Positions 17,874-26,387 of a stretch of DNA of 64,000 nt are shown piece after piece. Every line of letters starts with the position of its first letter. Position 1 is the first letter of the stretch. The DNA is taken from the NCBI GenBank assembly GCA_019058245.1, contig JAHPZJ010000010.1, positions 78,224 to 142,223 on the forward strand, in the 5' to 3' direction. Under the pieces are notes generated by a model. The model saw nothing but the letters and a program-made list of their open reading frames with translations, made no database searches and was not told the origin of the DNA. This DNA comes from Promethearchaeota archaeon (GTDB lineage Archaea > Asgardarchaeota > Lokiarchaeia > Sigyniarchaeales > SOKP01). The position numbers and the translations under genes were made by a program.

Positions 17874-18182
17874 CCTTTTTATATAATTTTCCTCATTTAT
17901 TTTGGAAATAGTTTATAATAATATTCTATAAATAACAATATTAAAAGGTCATAATGATATAAAAAGGTTTTATTATTTTACTATTCTAACTTTTAAGAGA
18001 ATTATCTGTTTTGCTTGTTAACTAGTAAAATTAATAAAAATTTTTAGAGAATTTAATAGAATAATCAAAAATTGTTAATTTTCGTTTTTGAAGTTATTTT
18101 ACGTTGAAATCTAAAATTTTTAAAGATAATTAGATTATTTTATTCTTTAGACTTATAAGGAATGTGAAGAGTTGTTTCAAAA
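17874..18182. other. AT-rich intergenic region upstream of the SCP2 gene and downstream of tRNA-Asp
   Basis: These ~310 bases contain no credible gene. They must hold the promoter of the SCP2 gene (leftward). A/T-rich runs such as TATATAA near 17878 are present but none can be singled out. Confidence 0.4.
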
Positions 18183-18200
18183 TGGCGCGGCTAGCGGGAT

Positions 18201-18230
18201 TTGTCCTATAAAGAATAAAATTCTTTCCAA
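18201..18230 (-). other. tRNA-Asp T-loop intron, 30 nt
   Basis: The predicted bulge-helix-bulge is nearly ideal. The central 4-bp helix is GTTC (exon) with GGAC (intron end), with three-base bulges AA|T and AA|A. The internal stem TGGAAAGAAT/ATTCTTTATA has one mismatch. Splicing between T-loop positions 58 and 59 yields TTCAAAT, the normal T-loop. T-loop introns are unusual but are known in some archaea. Confidence 0.82.
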
Positions 18231-18267
18231 TTGAACCCGCGTCGCAGGAGTGACAGTCCCGAATGCT

Positions 18268-18300
18268 TTCGATTAAGTAAACAGAAGTGTAATACTTAAA
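18268..18300 (-). other. tRNA-Asp D-loop intron, 33 nt
   Basis: On the minus strand the intron forms a 7-bp stem TTAAGTA/TACTTAA. The 5' cut falls in a TC|T bulge. A short CGG/TCG helix joins exon and intron, and the 3' cut falls in AA|A. Joined exons give ...CCCGGTC+A..., restoring A21 before the GCAT strand of the D-stem. The central helix is 3 bp rather than the classical 4 bp, so the motif is relaxed. Exact ends can shift by one A. Confidence 0.75.
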
Positions 18301-18496
18301 GACCGGGCTACACTATAGCCGCAAAAAATTATAGGTATTGAATTAAAGGAATAAATGAATATATAAAAATTTTATTTTGCTTATTATTCAATACTTTTAA
18401 TAGAAAGATTTATATTGTTTAAAGTTGATGTAGATTATATAAAATATTTAGGTATAACAATATAATATATTTGAATTAGGAACAGATTTATTAATT

Positions 18497-18934
18497 ATGC
18501 TTAATTCAAAGGGCTTTAGTTCTGTAATCCATGATTTAGAGAATTATAATGAAGAATTTATTGCAGTTTTTGATAAGATCATTAAGTTTTTTGTAAAAAT
18601 ATTCAAGATTGCAGAAGAATTACAAGAAGAAATTGTAGAATATGACGATTTATTTCAAATTATTGTTTCGGATATAAATTTTAATTTCTGGTTAAGTATT
18701 TCTAATGGTTCAATTGTATACAAAAAGGGAATAAACAGAAACGCATCATTAAGAATCATATTTACTAAGGATCTCTTAGTGAGAATTTTAAAACGTGAGA
18801 TCTCTGGAACTGATGCTTTTATGAAAGGATTAATTAAGGCTGATGGAGATCTTTCTCAAGGTTTAAGATTTACAAAATTATTTCGATTATTCTTGAAATA
18901 TTTAAATAATGGATATATAAAACAAAATACCTAA
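18497..18934 (+). CDS. SCP2-like domain protein (divergent paralogue)
   Basis: The 145-residue protein resembles the SCP2 protein at 17427 in length and order: N-terminal helices, then IIVSDINFNFWLSISNGSIVYKKG, NASLRIIFTKDLLVRILKREISGTDAFMKGLIKADGDLSQGLRF. The G-x-I/L-K-A-D-G-D-L segment is the SCP2 hallmark. Unlike its neighbour it is basic in places, so ligand or partner may differ. It has its own ATG and promoter region downstream of tRNA-Asp on the opposite strand. A lipid-binding role is inferred from the family. Confidence 0.72.
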   Translation: MLNSKGFSSVIHDLENYNEEFIAVFDKIIKFFVKIFKIAEELQEEIVEYDDLFQIIVSDINFNFWLSISNGSIVYKKGINRNASLRIIFTKDLLVRILKREISGTDAFMKGLIKADGDLSQGLRFTKLFRLFLKYLNNGYIKQNT

Positions 18935-19063
18935 ATTATCATCTATTTATCATTAATTAGATTTAAATCATCAGTAAAATATTCGCTATCTTAATTCAAT
19001 AAAATTTTTTAGAAATAATAGATAGTGAAATGTAACTTGAAATTTTATTTTATGTGTTTTATA

Positions 19064-19138
19064 GGGCTTGTAATCTAGTCTGGATAGGGTGCCCGGCTTC
19101 GGACTGGGATGTCGCAGGTTCGAATCCTGCCAGGCCCA
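19064..19138 (+). tRNA. tRNA-Arg(TCG)
   Basis: The acceptor stem GGGCTTG/CAGGCCC pairs with one G-U. The anticodon arm is CCCGG-CTTCGGA-CTGGG with anticodon TCG. The T-arm GCAGG-TTCGAAT-CCTGC is perfect, and the discriminator is A. The gene is uninterrupted and CCA is not encoded. Confidence 0.95.
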
Positions 19139-19342
19139 TTTTACTTTGTTAAGAAAAAAAACAATTAATCATTTTTGATAAGAAATTAATCGATGAAAAA
19201 TTATTATTCCTTTGAGGTATCAATTAAATTATTCATTTGAGTTTTTCATTAATTTTTACTGTTTAGATTTTAGTGTAAAATAAGATTTAAATATGCAAAG
19301 CCTACTAAATATGTATAAAAAAAAATATATATTTTTAAATCC

Positions 19343-19350
19343 GAGGGGGG
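19343..19350 (+). promoter_or_regulatory. Strong Shine-Dalgarno GAGGGGGG before an ATA start
   Basis: This purine block ends four bases before the ATA at 19355 and 34 bases before the first ATG. Its position makes the ATA, not the ATG at 19385, the better start. A match to the archaeal anti-SD (GAGG core) is seen directly. Use of AUA as start is inference. Confidence 0.55.
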
Positions 19351-19354
19351 AAAA

Positions 19355-20236
19355 ATACCGGAGCTTCAGAAAAAGACACCAGAAATGGAAAGATTTGAGA
19401 ATGAAACAGGAAAAAGGGCTATATGGCGTGGAAGTATAACAGAGAGTTTTAAAAAATGGCAAAATGGAGAGGAGGATTTCGAAGCAGATAAAGAAAGAAT
19501 ATCCTTGTATGTATCTAAGAATATAAAAGATGAGTGGTTAAATTTTGCTAGTAATAATGATTATTCTACCTTGTCTAAATTAATTAGAGAAGCTTTAAAG
19601 TTTTTTATTAAATATAGATCAAAAATCATAGTAAAAGATAAAAATTTAGACATCGATCTTTTATCAAGTCTATCCCATGATTTGAAAGAACCTCTAACTT
19701 CAATTAAAGGTTATTTACAACTAATAATTGAATCACATGGAAATAAAGTTGAAGATAAAGTGATATCAATAATAAATAATGTTCTAGGACAATGTACAAT
19801 TCTTGAAAATAAGATTATTGAATATTTAGAGAAATTTGAATATGCAAAAGAAGAGCAAATTGATAGATTCATGGAATATGATATTCTATTAATTGAAGAC
19901 GATGCTGAAACTGTGAGCTTATTAACAAGTTACTTTAAATCATTAGGGATCTCTTGTCAAGGCGTTTTAAGTGGTTTTAGAGGACTTAAAGAACTTAAGA
20001 GACATATTCCAAAACTAATATTACTTGATATCATTTTACCCGATATTAATGGCTATGAGGTTGTAAAAAGAATTAGAACTAATAATAAGTTAAAAGAAAT
20101 ACCAGTATTTTTTTTAACCGCAATTCCACATGTTGAAGTTGAAAAGAAAATACAAGATTTGGGGGTAACAGGCACAATTTTAAAACCTTTTAATTTATCT
20201 GATTTCGATGAAATCCAAGAATATTTAGATAGTTGA
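19355..20236 (+). CDS. Ribbon-helix-helix / HisKA-like / receiver-domain signalling fusion
   Basis: With the ATA start the protein is 293 residues (MPELQKKTPEMERFENETGK...). The first ~95 residues include GKRAIWRGSITESFKKWQNGEE and an ARC/MetJ-like ribbon-helix-helix part (ERISLYVSKNIKDEWLNFASN...LSKLIREALKFFI). Next is a histidine-kinase dimerisation helix with LSHDLKEPLTSIKGYLQL (phospho-His region). The C-terminal receiver domain (DILLIEDDAE, LLDIILPDINGYEV, FFLTAIP...ILKPFN) has the phospho-Asp in LLDI. There is no HATPase domain, so it cannot phosphorylate itself and should be a phosphorelay node or DNA-binding response protein. I recall this architecture from Lokiarchaeia-like genomes. 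Confidence 0.8.
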   Translation: MPELQKKTPEMERFENETGKRAIWRGSITESFKKWQNGEEDFEADKERISLYVSKNIKDEWLNFASNNDYSTLSKLIREALKFFIKYRSKIIVKDKNLDIDLLSSLSHDLKEPLTSIKGYLQLIIESHGNKVEDKVISIINNVLGQCTILENKIIEYLEKFEYAKEEQIDRFMEYDILLIEDDAETVSLLTSYFKSLGISCQGVLSGFRGLKELKRHIPKLILLDIILPDINGYEVVKRIRTNNKLKEIPVFFLTAIPHVEVEKKIQDLGVTGTILKPFNLSDFDEIQEYLDS

Positions 20237-20467
20237 TAATTCTTAAAGAATATTCTTGCTTTGACATGAAGTAAAAAATTTAATTCTCTTTTTCTCATAT
20301 AAATTTTCAAAAATTAAGAAATAAATGTCGATTAAAGGAGATTTCTTAGTTTTGGATTTTGTTATCAAAAAATGTAATCGTGAATAAAAGAATATTTAAA
20401 TAAGCAATACGTGGTTATATTATTAACACAAAAGATAATTTTTAGCACAAAAAAGTGTTGTAGTTGA

Positions 20468-21286
20468 ATGATAACCATTAATGAAAATTACCCAGAATTA
20501 TTAGACGATAGCCAGATCTTGCAATTACGAGGATTTTGCTTCTCAGAAGCAAATATTAACGGAGAGATCAAGATTATTTTCCAAAAAGGCATTGGTATTA
20601 CACTTACAAAAAAGATTATTGATTTATATAAAAATATTATATTCAAAAAAAGGCAAGGTTATATTAAAGATACAATAGGGAATCTTACTATATATATGCA
20701 ATTCTTTGACTATAAGGAAAATAATAAGATGGTCCTTACCTACATTGATAAAATAGAGAATGATATGAATTACAATGAGTTATATCAACTTTCGTTAAGA
20801 TTATACAATTGTATGAAAGCTAATAAAGCAAGAACGGAAATAGCGCATTTTTGTGAAAGAATTATTGAAATTCCTAAAGCAAGAGGAATAGTTGGAATTT
20901 TTGTTATTGATAAAGCGGGATTCTTATATTTTTCAAAAATTAATAAAAATCGACCGAAAATGGCAGATAATAATTTCCAAATTGCTGGATTTATCTCAGC
21001 CATATTGATTTATTCACAAGATTTCATTGCTAGAGAAGAATACGGAGAAAAGCTTGAAGATATTGACTTAGGAGGTTATCATATGTTCTTAAAAACTAAA
21101 AATAATCTAATATTTGCTTATATTATCGATACTGATAACCATACGGGTAATCTAAAAAGATATATGCAATTGGTAATGGAAGAATTTATAGATAAATATT
21201 ATTTTTCTCACGTGGTTAAATTTAACGGAGATTTATCCCCATTCCATATTTTTGAACAAGTGATTGACCAATATTTCGAAATATGA
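20468..21286 (+). CDS. Longin/roadblock-like protein, 272 residues
   Basis: No named family is certain. The second half (about residues 135-272) looks like a longin or roadblock-type alpha/beta domain: GIVGIFVIDKAGFLYFSKI, then QIAGFISAILIYSQDFI, LEDIDLGGYHMFLKTKNNLIFAYIID. The first half may be a related divergent domain (GEIKIIFQKGIGITLTKKIIDLY). In Asgard archaea such domains partner small GTPases. That role is inferred from family and from another such gene just downstream. Confidence 0.6.
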   Translation: MITINENYPELLDDSQILQLRGFCFSEANINGEIKIIFQKGIGITLTKKIIDLYKNIIFKKRQGYIKDTIGNLTIYMQFFDYKENNKMVLTYIDKIENDMNYNELYQLSLRLYNCMKANKARTEIAHFCERIIEIPKARGIVGIFVIDKAGFLYFSKINKNRPKMADNNFQIAGFISAILIYSQDFIAREEYGEKLEDIDLGGYHMFLKTKNNLIFAYIIDTDNHTGNLKRYMQLVMEEFIDKYYFSHVVKFNGDLSPFHIFEQVIDQYFEI

Positions 21287-21495
21287 ATATTAAAATTTTT
21301 GTTCAATAATAGTTTTTATTTGATAATATCACAATCTTTTTAATAAATTATCTAAATACTTTTATTTGATCAAGATTTCAAGTTAAAACAACGAGTTATA
21401 TCCAAAATTATTAAATGAAAAACCCATAAATAATATCATAAAGTTTATCATAAAACTTATTAAATTTATTAATACAAAATATTATATATAAAATA

Positions 21496-21849
21496 ATGAC
21501 AGCAACACTTCAACTTGACCTTGTCCTCGACAGTCTAATTAAAACATTTGGAGCTAAGGTCTATTTTATTATAATTACATCTGAAAATGGTGCTGTAATT
21601 AAATCATATATCAATGAAGAATTCAATAAGTCCTCAATTGGGTTAAATATGTCACAATTATATGAATTAGCAGAAGAAATTACTTCTGATATTGGAGTTC
21701 ATTCTCCAGATTTCAATGTAATTCATTCAGATAATTTTTATATATTATCTATTAAAATACTCGATAAAATAGTTACAGTTCTTACTGAAGATCAAATAGA
21801 TTTTTCGTCTATTTTTGAGATTATAAATAAGTGTATAGTAACAAACTAA
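21496..21849 (+). CDS. Roadblock/LC7-like protein, 117 residues
   Basis: The 117-residue protein has roadblock-like size and pattern: an N-terminal helix (TATLQLDLVLDSLIKTFGAK), paired strands VYFIIITSENGAVIKSYI, helix SQLYELAEEITSDIG, strands FNVIHSDNFYILSIKILDKIVTVLT and a last helix. The usual A-x-x-x-x-x-x-G of bacterial MglB is weak, so a longin-type fold is equally possible. A scaffold role with a small GTPase is inferred only. Confidence 0.55.
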   Translation: MTATLQLDLVLDSLIKTFGAKVYFIIITSENGAVIKSYINEEFNKSSIGLNMSQLYELAEEITSDIGVHSPDFNVIHSDNFYILSIKILDKIVTVLTEDQIDFSSIFEIINKCIVTN

Positions 21850-21979
21850 ATAAGACGACTTCATATGAGAAAGGATTAGCTATAAAAAACAAAAAGCTAA
21901 ACATTTATAAAATCTTTAAACTAATAACTAGTGAATTCAATTATAGTAATATCTTTATAAGAAATTCGTGTGAATTAAA

Positions 21980-22465
21980 GTGAAATATGAAAAAAATCAA
22001 TATTCAGAAAGATTTTCAATTTGTGCCTTAATTATTGCTGGAGCATTTTTATACTGGGGAATTAATGAATTTATCCATTGGGGAGATGGTTCGGAGTGGT
22101 GGGGATTTATATTGACTGGAATTGGAATAGCAATCATAATCAGTCAAATATTTACAATAGCTAATAGAAGCAAACTGAGGAATGTGGTTTTATCAGAGTT
22201 TCAAGAGAATCCAGAAGCTACAATCGATGATATTAGTAAAAGTACAGGAATTTCAGCTAAAGATATTCAAGCAATAATCTTAGATTTAAAGGCCTCAGGT
22301 CAATTACGAGGAAAATTTAACAAAATAACTGGCCAAATTACACATTTTTCAATTCTTGAAAAAGAAAGCCCACCAGAACAACAAGCAAAATATTGTTCAA
22401 ATTGTGGAACACTTACGAAAAATGAGGTTGCTAAATTTTGTTCTTATTGTGGAGCAGAAATGTAA
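21980..22465 (+). CDS. Membrane-anchored winged-helix protein with C-terminal zinc ribbon
   Basis: The 161-residue protein has two membrane segments (about residues 12-28 and 38-57, ICALIIAGAFLYWGI and GFILTGIGIAIIISQIFT). A helix-turn-helix-like region follows (ATIDDISKSTGISAKDIQAIILDLKASGQLRGKF, about 78-112). It ends in a zinc ribbon with two CxxC pairs (YCSNCGTL, FCSYCGAEM). The start is GTG at 21980. It may be a membrane-tethered regulator or an adaptor. Confidence 0.7.
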   Translation: MKYEKNQYSERFSICALIIAGAFLYWGINEFIHWGDGSEWWGFILTGIGIAIIISQIFTIANRSKLRNVVLSEFQENPEATIDDISKSTGISAKDIQAIILDLKASGQLRGKFNKITGQITHFSILEKESPPEQQAKYCSNCGTLTKNEVAKFCSYCGAEM

Positions 22466-22579
22466 TTAATCATTCTCCATTTATTTTTGTATTGGATAAT
22501 TTTGATTCTATATACTATTAGTTCCTATTATTCATTTTACTCTTTAATTATAGATTTAAAAAAAGAAAAAGTTAAATAA

Positions 22580-23782
22580 TTATTTTTTAGTTTCTTTTAA
22601 GAAAAATGAGATTATTACAGCAATTACCAAAAAAACAGCTTGAATTAATAAAGCAGGCCAATAATCACCGTTTTTTGTAACATTTTCAAAACTAAGAATA
22701 AATAAAATCCCTCCAATTTGCCCTATCATCATTAACATTCCATTAGAACTTGCTTCTGGTACTGGTTTTGTAATATCTACTGCATATTCAAGGCCTACTG
22801 GTCCTGCTGAAAGCAAACCTAAACCTAAAAGAAATCCAAACGTATTTAACATTATGCGGTCAGATGTAAAGGTAATTATGAATAGAGAAATTGTTGCTAT
22901 TATAAGTGAAGATATCAACAGAGGTTTACGCTTTTTATATTTATCTGATAAGATAGACATTACAATACACCCCCCAATCCCCCCTAATAACATTAAAGCA
23001 CCTAATATTCCTGCAAAATTAGGATTATAACCTCGAGGTTCTACAATTCCTTCGATATATGTGGTTACTGTATTGAAAATACCAAGCCCTAAGAAAAAAA
23101 GAATAAGCAGAATGATAAACTGCTTATTCATAAATAACTTCTTCAACCCTTCAGATATTAAGACTTTCTCTTCCATAATATCTTTTGTGGGTGGCGTTGG
23201 TGGTTTATCTTTAACAAATACAATAAAAATAACACTAATAATTAAAGATAAAATACCATATGTTAATAACATTGGGAGAAGGTCATTTGCTGGTGTTAGG
23301 ATAGGAGTAATAAACAGCCCTAAAGCAATACCTATAAATTGTGAAATTAAAGCAATTCCGGTAGCTGTTGTTCTTTCATCATCAGGAAACCAGTTTGCTG
23401 ATAATTTTGTAATAGCATTAAGAATAAAAGGTTGTCCTATTCCAATTCCAATTTGGAATATTAGTACTAAAGTATAATCATCTAATGCAACAAATCTTAA
23501 TAATCCGAAAATCCCCGCGATTATTGCTCCTATTCCAGCTCCAATTTTAAAACCATATTTATCAATAATCCACGCTGATAAAAATGCTATTGGAATATAT
23601 ACAATCATAAAACTCATTGCTAATAAATCTATTAAAAGAGCATCAACCCCATAGTAAGTTACAGCAACGCTTCTTACTGGTGCAAAACTTATCCATAACA
23701 TTTGTAGTATAATATTTTCTAGCATAAACAGTAAAAGAACAATCCAGCGGTATCGATAAACTTGAATCATTATTTCATTCAT
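22580..23782 (-). CDS. MFS transporter (FLVCR/DIRC2-like)
   Basis: The 400-residue protein has twelve hydrophobic segments in two halves, with a cytoplasmic loop near residues 190-215. The N-terminus (RYRWIVLLLFMLENIILQMLWISFAPV, YYGVDALLIDLLAMSF) resembles the feline-leukaemia-virus-receptor-type MFS branch, which moves haem, choline or other small molecules. Motif-A-like SDKYKKRKPLL is present in the second half. The substrate is unknown. It is convergent with the zinc-ribbon gene and divergent from the oxidoreductase at 23940. Confidence 0.82.
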   Translation of the reverse strand: MNEIMIQVYRYRWIVLLLFMLENIILQMLWISFAPVRSVAVTYYGVDALLIDLLAMSFMIVYIPIAFLSAWIIDKYGFKIGAGIGAIIAGIFGLLRFVALDDYTLVLIFQIGIGIGQPFILNAITKLSANWFPDDERTTATGIALISQFIGIALGLFITPILTPANDLLPMLLTYGILSLIISVIFIVFVKDKPPTPPTKDIMEEKVLISEGLKKLFMNKQFIILLILFFLGLGIFNTVTTYIEGIVEPRGYNPNFAGILGALMLLGGIGGCIVMSILSDKYKKRKPLLISSLIIATISLFIITFTSDRIMLNTFGFLLGLGLLSAGPVGLEYAVDITKPVPEASSNGMLMMIGQIGGILFILSFENVTKNGDYWPALLIQAVFLVIAVIISFFLKETKK

Positions 23783-23939
23783 TAAGTTAACACTTTTATT
23801 GTTTGATAATTAATTTTAATTAATTAAATCAATTTAGACTTTAACAAATATAAAATTTTAATTTTTAATTAGAAAATTTGAAAGTATAAATTTATCCCAA
23901 ATTTTTTAAATTGTATTTAAAAGATATAAGTGATATATT

Positions 23940-24965
23940 TTGACAAATAAATTTACTGTTGGAGTATTTGGAGCTGGTAGAATTGGAAAGATACATATTG
24001 AAAATCTATTACGTAAAATGCCTGATGTTAATTTGAAAATTGTGGTTGACATTAATATTGATGAAAAATTAAGAGAATGGGCTGAAGAAAAAAGAGTTCC
24101 AAAACTCACCAATGATCAATTTGAAATTTTAAATGATCCTGCCATTGAAATAGTAGTAATTTGTTCACCTACGGATACTCATACTAAAATTATTCAGGAA
24201 GCTGCCAAGATGAATAAACACATTTTTTGTGAAAAACCAATTGATTCAGACATAAAGAAGATTAGAAAAACTCTTTCAGTTGTTAAAGAAAAAAATGTAA
24301 AACTCATGATGGGATATAATCGACGTTTTGATCGTAATTTCATGAGATGCCATGAGTCAGTCACCTCTGGTCAAATCGGTGAACCTCAAATTGTTAAAAT
24401 AACTTCGCGAGATCCAGCCCCTCCTCCCATCTCATATATAAAAGGTTCGGGAGGTATGTTTTTTGATATGACTATACATGATTGGGATATGGCAAGATAC
24501 CAAGTTGGAAGTGAAGTGGAAGAAATCTATGCAACTGGAGGTGTACTTATCGATCCCGAAATTGGGAAAGCCGGAGATATTGATACCGCTGTAGCTGTGT
24601 TGAAATTTGAAAATGGAGCAATGGGAATAATTGATAATACTCGTCAAGCAGTCTATGGATATGATCAACGTGTTGAAATATTTGGATCCAAGGGATGTGT
24701 TGTAGCGGATAATGAAGCCACTAACACAGTCCGTATTTATACTGCTGATTGTACTAGTATCGATAAAATCCCTTATTTTTTCATGGATAGATATATAGAA
24801 TCATACTCAGCTGAACTGAAATATTTCTTTGATTGCTTAGGTAAAAATTTGGAGCCTAAACCTAATGGAGAAGACGGATTAAAAAATGTGCTAGTAGCTT
24901 TAGCTGCTCAGAAATCATATAACGAAAATCGTCCTGTAAAGATTTCAGAAGTAGAAAACTATTAA
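23940..24965 (+). CDS. Gfo/Idh/MocA oxidoreductase, inositol 2-dehydrogenase-like
   Basis: The 341-residue protein starts at TTG. It has the NAD(P)-binding VGVFGAGRIGKIHIENL, then ICSPTDTHT, the catalytic EKPID (about residues 97-101), MGYNRRFDRNF and MFFDMTIHDWDMARY with the active-site His-Asp pair. These match inositol 2-dehydrogenase/scyllo-inositol dehydrogenase most closely. Archaea make inositol lipids, and a CDP-alcohol phosphatidyltransferase is at 58131, but there is no direct operon link. The 3' end overlaps the next gene start (TAATG). Confidence 0.88.
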   Translation: MTNKFTVGVFGAGRIGKIHIENLLRKMPDVNLKIVVDINIDEKLREWAEEKRVPKLTNDQFEILNDPAIEIVVICSPTDTHTKIIQEAAKMNKHIFCEKPIDSDIKKIRKTLSVVKEKNVKLMMGYNRRFDRNFMRCHESVTSGQIGEPQIVKITSRDPAPPPISYIKGSGGMFFDMTIHDWDMARYQVGSEVEEIYATGGVLIDPEIGKAGDIDTAVAVLKFENGAMGIIDNTRQAVYGYDQRVEIFGSKGCVVADNEATNTVRIYTADCTSIDKIPYFFMDRYIESYSAELKYFFDCLGKNLEPKPNGEDGLKNVLVALAAQKSYNENRPVKISEVENY

Positions 24966-25555
24966 TGTATCAAGTTATAATGATTAATATAAAATCAAAA
25001 AGTCAACTAATTATGTCTTATGATTTAACTGCTTTTAAAGTATTGATAAAGAAACTCTTTCCACCAAAGGAATGCGTGTTTACTGTGGATACTGATGGTG
25101 ACGGGAATGTAGATTCATTACAAATAAAATTCATTAATTTACTTCTGCCTTTTGTAATTCCAAAAGAAATTCAAATTGGAGATTTTAATTTGAATGATTT
25201 TAATCCTGAAGATCTTGATTTTTCTAAATATGTAAAATTTTATCTAGATAATGTTGAATTAAATTTTTCAAAAGAAAGTCTTAATTTAGATACAATAAAG
25301 AGCCGCATTTTAATTTATCACAAAGGAGATTCGTTTAATTTAAATGATATTATAGAAGGTAAATTTAGTGGCAGAATTATTAACTTAAATGATACAATCA
25401 GTATTTTAATAAAAATAGATAAGGAATCTTTGAAGAAATTTACCGAAGGTGCTCATTATTTTAAAATTGAAAGTGAATTGATATCTAATCTATTGATTAA
25501 TTTTGAATTGAATGAAACCAATATGAATATTAGATTCAATCCAAATGATGCTTAA
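24965..25555 (+). CDS. Hypothetical protein with an EF-hand-like DTDGDGNVD loop
   Basis: The start is the ATG overlapping the oxidoreductase stop, or more likely the internal MSYDLTAFKVL (ATG at 25013), giving about 180 residues. The family is not recognised. It carries VDTDGDGNVDSLQI, a close match to a calcium-binding DxDxDG loop, near the N-terminus. The rest is a beta-rich pattern with repeated FNLNDF/FNLNDII segments. It is probably co-transcribed with the oxidoreductase. Calcium binding is inference, since EF-loops can occur alone in dockerin- or thrombospondin-like repeats. Confidence 0.55.
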   Translation: MYQVIMINIKSKSQLIMSYDLTAFKVLIKKLFPPKECVFTVDTDGDGNVDSLQIKFINLLLPFVIPKEIQIGDFNLNDFNPEDLDFSKYVKFYLDNVELNFSKESLNLDTIKSRILIYHKGDSFNLNDIIEGKFSGRIINLNDTISILIKIDKESLKKFTEGAHYFKIESELISNLLINFELNETNMNIRFNPNDA

Positions 25556-25672
25556 TATATTATTATAAATTACTTATTAAGACCTGTCCCCTAACTTAAA
25601 TTTCATAAAATTCTTTAAGAAATAAATGGGGTTTTTATTTCTATTTTTAAATTAATTCAAGAAGGTGTTATT

Positions 25673-26182
25673 ATGGCCATTACAGAAGCTAAGAAAAATA
25701 TAGATATTAGTATCGCCAGTGTTCAATTTATTTGTCCGGTCTGTAAAACTAAAAAAACTCTTGATATACCTAAATCTGTTATAGAAGAGGCAAAACAATT
25801 GACTACAATGTCAATAGCACGTGGATTGGTATGTAATCACCAATTTCAAGCTTATGTAGATAAAAATTATCAGGTTCGAGGATATCAAAAAGTAGATTTT
25901 GAATTTGAAAATACAGTTCATCAAGAAGAAGTTTTAGATTCCAACAATACCAAACAAGATGATAGTGAACTTATTGAAAATTTAATACTTGAAGGTAATT
26001 ATGTTGAATATAATCCACTTAAAACCAAAATAAAAATAGGTAATAACATAAAGAATAAAGAAATCACTTCTCAAAAGAAAAAAATGACCCTCAAAGAAAT
26101 ATATGATGAATTTTGGGAATTAATAGATGATAATAATGAAGAATTTAAGGTCTTCCTTAGAAATGATTTGAGAAGAAATTAA
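25673..26182 (+). CDS. Zinc-ribbon-like protein, Asgard-type N-terminal domain
   Basis: The 169-residue protein begins with a domain holding FICPVCKTKKTLDIPKSVIEEAKQLTT...RGLVCNHQFQAYVDKNYQVRGYQKVDF, in which CPVC and C-x-H could bind one zinc ion. I recall this module in many Asgard proteins of unknown function. The C-terminal part is acidic and ends in a helical region (MTLKEIYDEFWELIDDNNEEFKVFL). A plausible role is a protein-interaction adaptor. It has its own ATG and lies upstream of the convergent tRNA-Phe. Confidence 0.55.
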   Translation: MAITEAKKNIDISIASVQFICPVCKTKKTLDIPKSVIEEAKQLTTMSIARGLVCNHQFQAYVDKNYQVRGYQKVDFEFENTVHQEEVLDSNNTKQDDSELIENLILEGNYVEYNPLKTKIKIGNNIKNKEITSQKKKMTLKEIYDEFWELIDDNNEEFKVFLRNDLRRN

Positions 26183-26318
26183 AGGTTAATAGTATAAAAA
26201 ACTATTTTATATAATTAGAGAAAAGCATTTGAATAAAATCTGTTTTTATAGAACTATTATGAAAAACAATCATAATGCCAAGGGGGAGATTTGAACTCCC
26301 GATACCTAGATCTTCAGT

Positions 26319-26346
26319 TTCACCATTATCAGTAATTCTGATGATT
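26319..26346 (-). other. tRNA-Phe anticodon-stem intron (30/31), 28 nt
   Basis: The central helix is CACT (exon) / GGTG (intron end), 4 bp with one U-G. Bulges are AG|A and AA|A. The internal stem ATCATCAG/CTGATAAT has one mismatch and a five-base loop AATTA. The exons join as CACTAG+ACTGAAGATCTAG. The position, between tRNA bases 30 and 31, is non-canonical but known in archaea with relaxed splicing endonucleases. Confidence 0.85.
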
Positions 26347-26358
26347 CTAGTGCGTTCT

Positions 26359-26387
26359 TACCCGACATCAGGGAAATTCTAATGTTC
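26359..26387 (-). other. tRNA-Phe D-loop intron, 29 nt
   Basis: The fold has a 4-bp central helix CCCG (exon) / CGGG (intron end) and an internal helix ACATT/GATGT. The 5' cut is GT|G in a four-base bulge and the 3' cut TA|A in a three-base bulge. The D-stem GCGT/ACGC forms the outer helix. The extra base in the first bulge makes it slightly relaxed. The joined D-loop AGCCCGGTAGA matches normal archaeal tRNAs. Confidence 0.8.

Larger units (their letters stand above)
18183..18322 (-). tRNA. tRNA-Asp(GTC) with two introns and encoded CCA
   Basis: The acceptor arms GCGGCTA and TAGCCGC pair perfectly, followed by discriminator G and an encoded CCA. The anticodon arm is CGGGA-CTGTCAC-TCCTG (anticodon GTC) and the variable loop CGAC, both typical of archaeal tRNA-Asp. 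Two insertions break the tRNA: 33 nt in the D-loop (18268-18300) and 30 nt in the T-loop (18201-18230). Removing both gives D-arm GTGT-AGCCCGGTCA-GCAT and T-arm GCGGG-TTCAAAT-CCCGC, a normal 77-nt tRNA with CCA. Both insertions fold as bulge-helix-bulge-like substrates of the archaeal splicing endonuclease. Standard scans may miss the gene. Confidence 0.9.

Noticed and set aside
18183..18322. Structured non-coding RNA (for example RNase P or SRP RNA)
   Set aside because: The GC-rich block looked like a general structured RNA at first. The 7-bp acceptor, GTC anticodon arm, interrupted T-arm and CCA end identify it as tRNA-Asp.
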